In this document: positions 1 to 7,029 of the stretch, piece after piece
Layout of the letters: each line of letters begins with the position of its first letter
How positions within the stretch are numbered: the first letter of the stretch is position 1
Assembly (NCBI GenBank): GCA_038257245.1
Contig: JBBSJL010000006.1
Location: 1-43,704, forward strand
Reading direction: 5' to 3'
DNA length: 43,704 bases
Origin: JAGQNP01 sp038257245
Lineage (GTDB): Bacteria; Patescibacteriota; Saccharimonadia; Saccharimonadales; JACQNP01
The notes under the pieces: generated by a model
The model's input: only the letters and a program-made list of their open reading frames with translations
Database searches by the model: none
What the model was told of the DNA's origin: nothing
Program-made: the position numbers and the translations under genes

Positions 1-1652
1 AAAAAATACAGGTTATTGTAATTGATTTGTTCGGTAGCAATATCGACATAGAATTAACTCGCCCCGATGAACAATTCGGCGATTTTTCCACCAACGTTGC
101 TATGCAGCTGACAAAAAGTGTCGGCCAAAATCCAGGAGAAATTGCAGAAAAAATTAGGAGTGCTCTGAAGGCAGAATTACCTGAACAAATCGCTAATACA
201 GAAGTAGCAGGCCCCGGCTTCATCAACATTACACTCACCGAATTAGCCTTAGTTGAGTTGCTGGATGCAACTCCAAGCCAATCACTAAAAGGCAAAAAGA
301 TTTTAGTAGAATATTCTGATCCCAATCCGTTCAAGCCTTTACATGCTGGGCATTTATATACTACCTTAGTGGGTGATTCGGTTGCGCGTCTCATACAAGC
401 TGGAGGTGCCGAGACGATTAGATTGAACTACGGTGGAGATGTCGGGTTACACGCCGGGAAGAGCATGTGGGCAATTATTAAATTTCTTGGGGGTGAAAAG
501 CCAGAAGAACTGAACAAAATCCCAGAATCCGAACGACCAAAATGGTTAGGCGAAAGATATGTGGAAGGCAACAGCGCTTACGAGGATGATGAATCGTTTA
601 AAGCCGAGATTGTCGATGTAAACAAAAGAGTTTATCGGCTTCATGAGGACCAAGACAAAGAGTCGCCTTTTGCTCAAATATATTGGCAGTGCCGAAAATG
701 GAGTTATGATTATTTTGCTACCTTGTATAAGGAACTAGAGGTTGAGTCCTTCGATCGATTTATCCCTGAAAGTGAAGTAACTAAGCTCGGTACAGATACA
801 GTTCATGAACAATTGCAAAAAGGCGTTTACGAAGAAAGCGATGGAGCGATCATATTTGACGGCGAAAAGTATGGGCTTCACAAGCGTGTTTTCATTAATT
901 CAGAAGGTTTGCCAACGTACGAAGCCAAGGACGTCGGGCTAAGTTTAACAAAGTGGCAAGATTATCATTTCGATGAGTCAATAATTATTACTGCCAACGA
1001 ACAAGACCAATACATGCAGGTAGTGGTTAAAAGCATAGAACAGTTTGAACCAGAACCAGCCAAGCGGACAAAACATATAACTCACGGAACTGTAAAACTT
1101 CAGGGAGGTGTAAAGATGAGTTCACGAAAAGGTAACATCGTGACGGCGCTAGAAATAATCGAGTCTGCGAGCCAGGCTGGTGAGACATCTGACACTAACC
1201 CAAATGAGGAAACCATATTAGCAGCGGTTAAATATGCATTTACCAAAAACCGTATAGGTGGTGATATTGTATATGACCCAGAGGAATCAATCGCCCTAGA
1301 AGGTAATTCCGGACCGTATTTACAGTATGCACATGCGCGGGCTAGGAGCATTTTGAGCAAAATTAACGTTGATGATGGTGAATTATCTGATTTGCAACCT
1401 GGCGAACGTAGTATGGTGCGCAAGATCGGAGAATATACAGAAGTCATAGATAAAGCAGTGCAAGAACTTATGCCGCACCTTATATGCACATATCTGTACG
1501 AGTTAGCTCAAGAATTTAATCGATTTTATGAGAAAAACCGAGTTGTAGGAGATGAACGAGAGGCTGTTCGGACGAAAGTAGTAAAACTTTATGCTGATAG
1601 GCTGAAGGATGGCCTAAATCTCCTGGGCATAACAGCCCCAGAAAAAATGTAA
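1..1652 (+). CDS. argS: Arginyl-tRNA synthetase, 5'-truncated by the window edge
   Basis: Charges tRNA-Arg with arginine in the cytoplasm. The frame is open to base 1 and reads KIQVIVDLFGSN before the first possible start (TTG at 27), which matches internal sequence of the ArgRS N-terminal domain, so the real start lies upstream of the window. Visible are the class I HIGH signature as HAGH within FKPLHAGHLYT, the KMSSRKG loop at about 1113-1133, and the C-terminal DALR anticodon-binding domain with GPYLQYAHARARS. ArgRS enzymes are usually about 550-600 residues, so only a few dozen residues are missing. The next gene begins 2 bases after the stop, suggesting cotranscription. The identification is secure; only the start is unknown. 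Confidence 0.96.
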   Translation, partial: KIQVIVIDLFGSNIDIELTRPDEQFGDFSTNVAMQLTKSVGQNPGEIAEKIRSALKAELPEQIANTEVAGPGFINITLTELALVELLDATPSQSLKGKKILVEYSDPNPFKPLHAGHLYTTLVGDSVARLIQAGGAETIRLNYGGDVGLHAGKSMWAIIKFLGGEKPEELNKIPESERPKWLGERYVEGNSAYEDDESFKAEIVDVNKRVYRLHEDQDKESPFAQIYWQCRKWSYDYFATLYKELEVESFDRFIPESEVTKLGTDTVHEQLQKGVYEESDGAIIFDGEKYGLHKRVFINSEGLPTYEAKDVGLSLTKWQDYHFDESIIITANEQDQYMQVVVKSIEQFEPEPAKRTKHITHGTVKLQGGVKMSSRKGNIVTALEIIESASQAGETSDTNPNEETILAAVKYAFTKNRIGGDIVYDPEESIALEGNSGPYLQYAHARARSILSKINVDDGELSDLQPGERSMVRKIGEYTEVIDKAVQELMPHLICTYLYELAQEFNRFYEKNRVVGDEREAVRTKVVKLYADRLKDGLNLLGITAPEKM

Positions 1653-1654
1653 CC

Positions 1655-2260
1655 ATGAATACTTATGGTCCTAGTGATGAAGCGGTCAAGAAAGCTACGG
1701 GGAAGACGTGGCAGCAATGGTTCGATATTTTTGATAGACAATACATGCAGGATACCCCACACAAAGATATTGTTATTTGGCTAGATACCCAGAAGCTAAT
1801 TGATAGTAGCTGGTGGCGCCAGTCTGTTACGGTTGGCTACGAGTATCACATAGGTAGAAGGGTAAAGGGTCAAACGATGGACGTTGGCTTTGAGGTTGGT
1901 GTACAAAAAACTATCGATATTTCACCTGAAGCCGCATGGCGATTAATTACTTCTTCAAGTGGGCTTGCAGTTTGGTTGGGCGAAAGTGATTTTACTTTCG
2001 AAACAGGCTCTACTTATACAACACTAAAAGGTGTAACTGGCCAGTTACGGATTCTTCAAGAAGGTACTAAGCTTCGTATGACCTGGCAACCTAATGATTG
2101 GCCCACACCTAGTACTCTGCAGGTATATTTGATGCCAAACGGCCGCAAAACCTCAATTCGGTTTCATCATGACAAACTATCGGGCACTAAACAGCGGAAT
2201 GAGATGCAACAGCACTGGAAGAAAGTGTTAGTAGAGCTAGAGAAACTTGCTAGTGAGTAG
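1655..2260 (+). CDS. DUF4287 plus SRPBCC (AHSA1-like) domain protein
   Basis: A 201-residue protein with two parts. Residues about 7-75 (SDEAVKKATGKTWQQWFD and SWWRQSVTVGYEYHIGRR) resemble DUF4287, a small domain I recall mainly from Actinobacteria. Residues about 78-198 form an SRPBCC or START-like fold of the AHSA1 type (ISPEAAWRLITS and WLGE, then alternating strands and a C-terminal helix). SRPBCC domains hold hydrophobic ligands in a deep pocket; the ligand here is unknown. The ATG is 2 bases after the argS stop and the 3' end overlaps the next gene, so it probably belongs to an argS-led operon. The domain calls are fairly firm, but no specific function can be assigned. Confidence 0.8.
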   Translation: MNTYGPSDEAVKKATGKTWQQWFDIFDRQYMQDTPHKDIVIWLDTQKLIDSSWWRQSVTVGYEYHIGRRVKGQTMDVGFEVGVQKTIDISPEAAWRLITSSSGLAVWLGESDFTFETGSTYTTLKGVTGQLRILQEGTKLRMTWQPNDWPTPSTLQVYLMPNGRKTSIRFHHDKLSGTKQRNEMQQHWKKVLVELEKLASE

Positions 2261-2960
2261 CGCGAATTCGGTATTTAATGAACTTAGCAAGTTAGCTGAT
2301 CCGTTGCGCGCCCAGTCAAATGCTTGGTTTTTTAAAACAGGACCAGGTGAGTACGGAGAAGGCGATAAGTTTATCAGTGTTACAGTGCCCCAAATCCGTA
2401 AAGTTACCAAAGAGTTTTACAAACAACTTTCATTAAAACAGGTGATTCAGTCACTGCACAGCCCATGGCACGAAGAGCGCTTAGCAGCACTTTTTATGCT
2501 GGTATTAAAGTATCAAAAGGGGAATGAACAACAAAAAACAGAAGTTGTTAACTGCTATTTAGCAAACACAAAGTTTGTGAACAATTGGGATCTTGTCGAC
2601 AGTAGTGCACCTTATATTTTAGGTGATTGGCTACTGGCACGGGATAAAGAAATTTTGTATACACTTTGCAAGTCGGAGATCCTTTGGGAGAGAAGGATCT
2701 CCGTGATAACTACACTAATGTTTATTCGAAAAGGTGAGTTCGGAGACACTATGGACTTAGCCGAACAACTTTTATATGACAAAGAAGATTTAATCCATAA
2801 AGCAGTCGGCTGGTGTCTACGTGAAGTAGGCAAAAAAGTTGAGGATTTATTAGAAGATTTTCTAAATAAATATGCTGCAACAATGCCACGAACCACCCTG
2901 CGCTACGCAATAGAAAAATTTCCTGAGACCAAACGCCGGTACTATTTAAAATTAAAGTGA
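2253..2960 (+). CDS. AlkD-like DNA alkylation repair protein
   Basis: Predicted DNA glycosylase of the AlkD/AlkC HEAT-like repeat superfamily, which excises bulky or cationic alkylated bases without flipping them. About 235 residues of helical repeats are seen, with the family signature NWDLVDSSAPYILGDWL; its W and D correspond to the conserved AlkD active-site region. The typical N-terminal start of FFKTGPGEYGEGDKF is also present. The length equals the usual 220-240. The start is ambiguous: TTG at 2247 or GTG at 2253, both inside the upstream gene, with no strong Shine-Dalgarno sequence; I chose GTG. The overlap suggests translational coupling with the SRPBCC gene. Confidence 0.88.
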   Translation: MSSANSVFNELSKLADPLRAQSNAWFFKTGPGEYGEGDKFISVTVPQIRKVTKEFYKQLSLKQVIQSLHSPWHEERLAALFMLVLKYQKGNEQQKTEVVNCYLANTKFVNNWDLVDSSAPYILGDWLLARDKEILYTLCKSEILWERRISVITTLMFIRKGEFGDTMDLAEQLLYDKEDLIHKAVGWCLREVGKKVEDLLEDFLNKYAATMPRTTLRYAIEKFPETKRRYYLKLK

Positions 2961-2974
2961 AAATATGTATTTAA

Positions 2975-3003
2975 TTGCTTGATAGATAAGAGTGCGGTTT
3001 AAT
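2975..3003 (+). promoter_or_regulatory. Promoter of the SDR gene (twin of the photolyase promoter)
   Basis: TTGCTT (2975-2980), a 17-base spacer and TTTAAT (2998-3003) form a sigma70-type promoter. The spacer ends in the same GTGCGG as the promoter at 3752-3780. Transcription would start near 3010, downstream of the GTG at 2992, which therefore cannot be the start codon of this transcript. Confidence 0.65.
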
Positions 3004-3024
3004 ATAGAAAAGAATCGAGGTCAA

Positions 3025-3744
3025 GTGAGAGCATTAGTAACTGGTGTAAATAGTTTAGTTAACGAAGCTTTGTTAAAAAAGCTAGTAGATTTAAAGTACG
3101 AAGTAACTGCACAATTTCATTCTGATAACGAAATTACCAAAAGGCTGAAAGCGAAATATACGAAAGTCACCTTTGTGCAAGCAGACTTTTCTAAAGAAGA
3201 TAGTTTTCTAGATTTTATTGGTGCTACGATGGGCAACAATAAGTATGATGTGCTTGTTAATGGTGCTGTCTACTATGCAGAAGCTAAAGATTGGCACGCG
3301 CAGCAAGATTGGGATGAATGGCAAAAGTCATTTGCAGTGAATACGACTACTCCTGGTGTACTGATGGCTCACGCTGATATGGTCGTGAATAAAGGAGGGG
3401 TGGTTATTAATATAAGTTCTACCTACGGACAGCCGTACATGGGTGATGTGCAATTTACTATTTATAGTGCCAGCAAAGCTGCACTAGATTCGTTAACTAT
3501 GAGCTATGCTAAGCGTTGGTCACCCGAAATAAGAGTGGTTGGGATTGCTCCGGGCTGGGTTAAGAGCGCATGGAATGACAGTATGACATCTAAAGAAGTA
3601 GATGAAATGATAACACCTCAGCTTACAGGCAGGCTTGTTGAACCAACAGAAATAGCAGAACTGATGGTGACTTTGATAAATAACCCTAGTATCAATGCAA
3701 CGACTGTGGTTATAGATGGCGGTGTAGACGCTCCAATTATATAA
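3025..3744 (+). CDS. Short-chain dehydrogenase/reductase (SDR) family protein
   Basis: A 239-residue Rossmann-fold oxidoreductase of the SDR family. The catalytic set is visible: NISS (Ser), YSASK (Tyr and Lys), the NNA-like VNGA strand, and a C-terminal VIDGG. The N-terminal dinucleotide-binding motif is unusual: TGVNSLVN replaces the expected TGxxxGxG, so both later glycines are missing. I chose GTG at 3025 because GAGG lies 4 bases upstream and a promoter covers the earlier GTG at 2992. The gene sits between AlkD and photolyase genes and shares its promoter sequence with the latter. SDRs of this type include pteridine reductases (FolM-like), but the substrate cannot be read from the sequence. 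Confidence 0.85.
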   Translation: MRALVTGVNSLVNEALLKKLVDLKYEVTAQFHSDNEITKRLKAKYTKVTFVQADFSKEDSFLDFIGATMGNNKYDVLVNGAVYYAEAKDWHAQQDWDEWQKSFAVNTTTPGVLMAHADMVVNKGGVVINISSTYGQPYMGDVQFTIYSASKAALDSLTMSYAKRWSPEIRVVGIAPGWVKSAWNDSMTSKEVDEMITPQLTGRLVEPTEIAELMVTLINNPSINATTVVIDGGVDAPII

Positions 3745-3751
3745 GTCCTTA

Positions 3752-3780
3752 TTGATTGATGTATCGTGGTGCGGTTTAAT
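3752..3780 (+). promoter_or_regulatory. Promoter of the photolyase gene
   Basis: TTGATT (3752-3757), 17 bases, TTTAAT (3775-3780). The segment GTGCGGTTTAAT (3769-3780) repeats exactly the one at 2992-3003, and the -35 flank TTGNTTGAT is also shared, at the same distance. The predicted transcript start near 3787 is about 8 bases before the ATG. Confidence 0.65.
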
Positions 3781-3794
3781 TAACATAAGCATTT

Positions 3795-5282
3795 ATGAAA
3801 TCAGCATTAATTTTATATCCAAACCAACTCTACGCTATTGATCAGCTCCCAGAAGTTGACACGGTGATTATGGTGGAGGACCCGCTATTTTTTGGTATAG
3901 ACCGTGAGTTTCCGCTCAGGATTCATAAACAGAAGATCATATTACACCGAGCAAGCATGCAACGCTACGTGGAAGAGGTTCTATGGCCAGCTGACATCAA
4001 CGTAGACTACATAGGCTTAGACGGATTAATGACCAGCGAGGATATCTTTGAACGGGCGCGAAAGTTCGAGCAACTCTATATTTTTGATCCGGTAGACGAT
4101 GTTTTAACTAAAAGGTTGTTAGAAGCCCGTAGGGCTGACACATCCATACCGTCGTTTGATTTTTTGCCCAGTCCAAACTTCTATCTAAAGAACACAGAAC
4201 TACAGCAGTATTTTTCAAGTAAACACAAATATATGTTCACTGAATTTTACCAGTGGCAAAGAGAACGATTCAATATACTCATCAGCAAAGATTACAAACC
4301 CGAAGGTGGAAAATGGAGTTATGAAGGCGAAGGTCAGGAACGTTTGCCAAAAGATGCAACGCTGCCAAGCTTTGCCGTATTTGGTAACAATAAGTTTGTC
4401 GATGAAGCCATTGCTTATGTAAATGAGCATTTTCCTGATAATCCCGGTAGCACGGACTTCATTTGGCCAACAAACCACAAAGAAGCCTCTGAGTGGCTCG
4501 ATGACTTTGTTGAAAATAGGCTAGAAAACTTTGCTACGTACGATGAATCAATAGATAAAAAGGCTGTGTGGCTTTATCACAGTGCGTTAGAGTCTAGCCT
4601 TAATATCGGTTTGCTGAGCCCAGAACAGGTTGTCGATGCTGCATTAGCAAAACACAAAAAGAAACCCGTTAAGCTGGCTAGTTTGGAAGGTTTTATTCGA
4701 CAAATACTGGGCTGGCGGGAATACGTAAGAGGACAGTATCTTACCAAACATGTCCCAATGCGAACAGCCAATTTGTTTGGTAGTAAACGCCGCATGACAG
4801 AGGACTGGTATAACGGTACGTTAGGTATACCTCCATATGACAATATGATGCAGCGTATTCATCAACATGGTTATGCTCATCACTCAGAACGATTAATGGT
4901 GGCAGGTAACCTAATGCTTCTTTGTGAAATTGATCCTAAAGAAATTTATAAGTGGTACAGTGAAATGTTTATTGATTCGTATGATTGGTCAATGTTGCCG
5001 AGTGTCTATGGCATGTGTCAGTTTACTGACCAGGGTAGCAAAACAACTAAACCACACATTAGTGGCAGTGATTACATACTAGACATTAGTAACTACGACA
5101 AGGGTGACTGGACGGACGTTTGGGATGGGCTACTGTGGCGATTTATTGACAATCATCACGACAAACTTCAGGGCAATTCCCAGATGAAGATGGTCGTTGA
5201 GCACTACAAGAAAATCGATGCAAATCAACGTAGAATTATCGGCTACAGGGCCGAAGATTTCCTTAATAAATTTACCCAATAA
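3795..5282 (+). CDS. Photolyase/cryptochrome-family protein (COG3046-like)
   Basis: A 495-residue flavoprotein-like member of the photolyase-related group that contains the bacterial (6-4) photolyases (PhrB/CryB type). The N-terminal 130 residues form the alpha/beta antenna-binding domain (SALILYPNQL). The C-terminal helical FAD domain shows GFIRQILGWREYVRG, HHSERLMVAGN and DWSMLPSVYGMCQF followed by KPHISGSDYI. Family members usually carry four cysteines for a 4Fe-4S cluster, three of them just after this point. Here the segment reads SNYDKGDWTDVWDGLLWRF with none. The likely role is light-driven repair of UV lesions, or blue-light sensing; which lesion is unknown. It has its own promoter, and its stop overlaps the next ATG by one base. 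Confidence 0.86.
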   Translation: MKSALILYPNQLYAIDQLPEVDTVIMVEDPLFFGIDREFPLRIHKQKIILHRASMQRYVEEVLWPADINVDYIGLDGLMTSEDIFERARKFEQLYIFDPVDDVLTKRLLEARRADTSIPSFDFLPSPNFYLKNTELQQYFSSKHKYMFTEFYQWQRERFNILISKDYKPEGGKWSYEGEGQERLPKDATLPSFAVFGNNKFVDEAIAYVNEHFPDNPGSTDFIWPTNHKEASEWLDDFVENRLENFATYDESIDKKAVWLYHSALESSLNIGLLSPEQVVDAALAKHKKKPVKLASLEGFIRQILGWREYVRGQYLTKHVPMRTANLFGSKRRMTEDWYNGTLGIPPYDNMMQRIHQHGYAHHSERLMVAGNLMLLCEIDPKEIYKWYSEMFIDSYDWSMLPSVYGMCQFTDQGSKTTKPHISGSDYILDISNYDKGDWTDVWDGLLWRFIDNHHDKLQGNSQMKMVVEHYKKIDANQRRIIGYRAEDFLNKFTQ

Positions 5283-6589
5283 TGATAGATACTAATCTTA
5301 TGTTTGAGTTTATTGCCCGTGGCGGTGGTGGCGGCTCTGGCGGTGGTGGCGGGAGTGGTGGTATTTTCGTACTGTGGGGGTACGTTATTGGCTTAATTTG
5401 CCAATGGCTTATGAAGTTACCAAAACCGATTAACTACGTTATTACTTCAATATTCGGAATATCTATAGTTATTATTTCTGGGTATTTACCACTTGGGGGT
5501 CTGTTCGCCATTTCTGCAATTATAGGCATTTATCTCGGGGCAACAGGCAAATTGAACAAGATGCATAACTTTTTGCGCAAACACGCCAAGATTAAAAAAA
5601 ACCTGGAAGCTGCATCCAGTAATGATCCTCAATGGAATTGGGATGTTGTGAAACCGGACATAGAGCAGGTTTTTTATAAATTTCAGACTGATTGGTCAGA
5701 GTACAATTTTACTAGTTTCGAAACATATATGACACAGGATTATTATCGTCGAACAATGTTATTGCTTGGGATTTTGCAATCTATGGGACGAAAAAACATG
5801 ATGAGTAATGTAAAGATAAAACAAATTGTTCCCACTGCATTCTACGATGATATCGATGACGCTAAAGATACTTTCACGGTAGCGATAGAGGCTTCAGCGA
5901 GTGATGAATTGTGGGAGGGTGATGAACGTTTATTTATAGATAAAAATACCTTCATTGAAGAGTGGACACTAGTTAGGAATAGCACTGACTCTGAATGGAT
6001 AATAGGTGGGATAGAACAAAGTACACGGACAGTCTGGGAAGAGCACGGTGACCTAAAGTTGTTTGCTTCACAAAATGGGTTTTATTACAGCGGGGATTTT
6101 GGCTGGTTACTTATGCCCAAGCGTGGGCAGCTTTTTTCAAAGGCTAACTTTAAGAATTCAGATCTTAATAGCCATGTTGCTGGTGTATTCCGTAGCATGC
6201 TTGTCCAGTTTTACCTCTATGTTCCATCGAGAAACAATGGAGACAAGCCATTTCTTATCGCGCAAGCTGCACTACCTAAAACATATGGGAATATAGTAGT
6301 TCGTCGCAAGAAATTGTTACAGTTCGGCGGGACAAAAGGGTTAACAAAAGTGTCTCTAGAGTGGGGCGAGTTTAATAAACTGTACGAAGTTTACGCATCA
6401 GACATGGAACGTGTAACCAGTTTTGAGCTTTTGCACCCAGTTTTTATGGAAAAATTACACGCGCTACCATTTAGGGTCAGTATAGAGGTGGTAGACAGTG
6501 TAGTTTACTTGTACACACAAGATAAGAAAGTTTCGTATGATCAAATGATGTCGATTCTAAAAGACGCATTTGACGAAATGAGGCTATAA
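5282..6589 (+). CDS. Gly-rich, Tim44-like and DUF3137-like membrane protein
   Basis: A 435-residue membrane protein. The N-terminus carries a run of Gly and Ser at residues 14-27, followed by hydrophobic segments at about 28-44, 52-67 and 70-87. Residues about 110-260 resemble the Tim44-like lipid-associated domain (WDVVKPDIEQVFYKFQTDW, YMTQDYYRRT, EEWTLVR). The C-terminus, about 345-430 (FNKLYEVYASDMERVTSFE then LLHPVFMEKL), resembles DUF3137. Both assignments are pattern recognition without a search. The ATG overlaps the photolyase stop as TAATG and lacks a ribosome binding site, so translation is probably coupled. A role in membrane-surface organisation is plausible; the actual function is unknown. 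Confidence 0.72.
   Translation: MIDTNLMFEFIARGGGGGSGGGGGSGGIFVLWGYVIGLICQWLMKLPKPINYVITSIFGISIVIISGYLPLGGLFAISAIIGIYLGATGKLNKMHNFLRKHAKIKKNLEAASSNDPQWNWDVVKPDIEQVFYKFQTDWSEYNFTSFETYMTQDYYRRTMLLLGILQSMGRKNMMSNVKIKQIVPTAFYDDIDDAKDTFTVAIEASASDELWEGDERLFIDKNTFIEEWTLVRNSTDSEWIIGGIEQSTRTVWEEHGDLKLFASQNGFYYSGDFGWLLMPKRGQLFSKANFKNSDLNSHVAGVFRSMLVQFYLYVPSRNNGDKPFLIAQAALPKTYGNIVVRRKKLLQFGGTKGLTKVSLEWGEFNKLYEVYASDMERVTSFELLHPVFMEKLHALPFRVSIEVVDSVVYLYTQDKKVSYDQMMSILKDAFDEMRL
5321..5356 (+). repeat. 18-bp tandem duplication coding for a Gly-Ser stretch
   Basis: Two adjacent 18-bp units (5321-5338 and 5339-5356) begin with the same 14 bases, GGCGGTGGTGGCGG, and differ in the last four positions. Together they encode GGGGSGGGGGSG-type sequence directly before the first membrane segment of the Tim44-like protein. 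It is a likely slippage-prone site. Confidence 0.85.
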
Positions 6590-6590
6590 T
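6585..6590 (+). promoter_or_regulatory. -10 box before msrB
   Basis: TATAAT overlaps the stop codon of the preceding gene and ends 8 bases before the msrB ATG, so a transcript starting about 7 bases downstream of the box would be almost leaderless. No good -35 is visible. Confidence 0.5.
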
Positions 6591-6598
6591 AATTATCT

Positions 6599-6997
6599 AT
6601 GGACGATTGGGAAGAAAAGCTTACATCGGAGCAGTATAAAGTTCTAAGGCAAAAGGGTACAGAAGCACCGTTTAGTGGAAAGTTTCTGGATCATGAAGAT
6701 GCAGGAACGTATACTTGTGTAGCCTGTGGTAATGAACTATTCAAGAGTGATACTAAATATGAATCTAAAACACCAGGTTTGATAGGATGGCCAAGTTTTC
6801 AAGATGTAATAGACGGAGGTTCAGTCAGACTACAAGACGATAACAGCGGAGGAATGCACAGAACAGAAGTAGTTTGTGCAAAATGTGGTGGTCATTTAGG
6901 TCATTTATTTGATGATGATTTGTCGCCAAACGGGAAACACTATTGTGTTAATTCGGTTTGCCTAGATTTTAAACCTGAACAAGATAAAAAAGCATAA
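6599..6997 (+). CDS. msrB: Peptide-methionine (R)-S-oxide reductase
   Basis: Reduces methionine-R-sulfoxide in proteins back to methionine using thioredoxin-type reductants. The 132 residues cover a complete MsrB domain: the two zinc-binding pairs CVAC and CAKC, the GWPSF substrate motif, HLGHLFDD, and the catalytic cysteine in HYCVNS. The usual resolving position is more N-terminal and varies between subfamilies; extra cysteines include the one in NSVCL. The ATG lies 9 bases after the Tim44-like gene, and a TATAAT before it may give a separate near-leaderless transcript. It fits the oxidative-damage theme of this end of the window. Confidence 0.96.
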   Translation: MDDWEEKLTSEQYKVLRQKGTEAPFSGKFLDHEDAGTYTCVACGNELFKSDTKYESKTPGLIGWPSFQDVIDGGSVRLQDDNSGGMHRTEVVCAKCGGHLGHLFDDDLSPNGKHYCVNSVCLDFKPEQDKKA

Positions 6998-7029
6998 ACA
7001 CGCTACAATAAGAGTAATGAGGGCTAGAA

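Noticed and set aside
5321..5356. Gly-Ser stretch as a cloning-vector linker
   Set aside because: It lies inside a long natural-looking gene with normal neighbours, and both codon use and the tandem 18-bp units look like a slippage product and not a designed linker.
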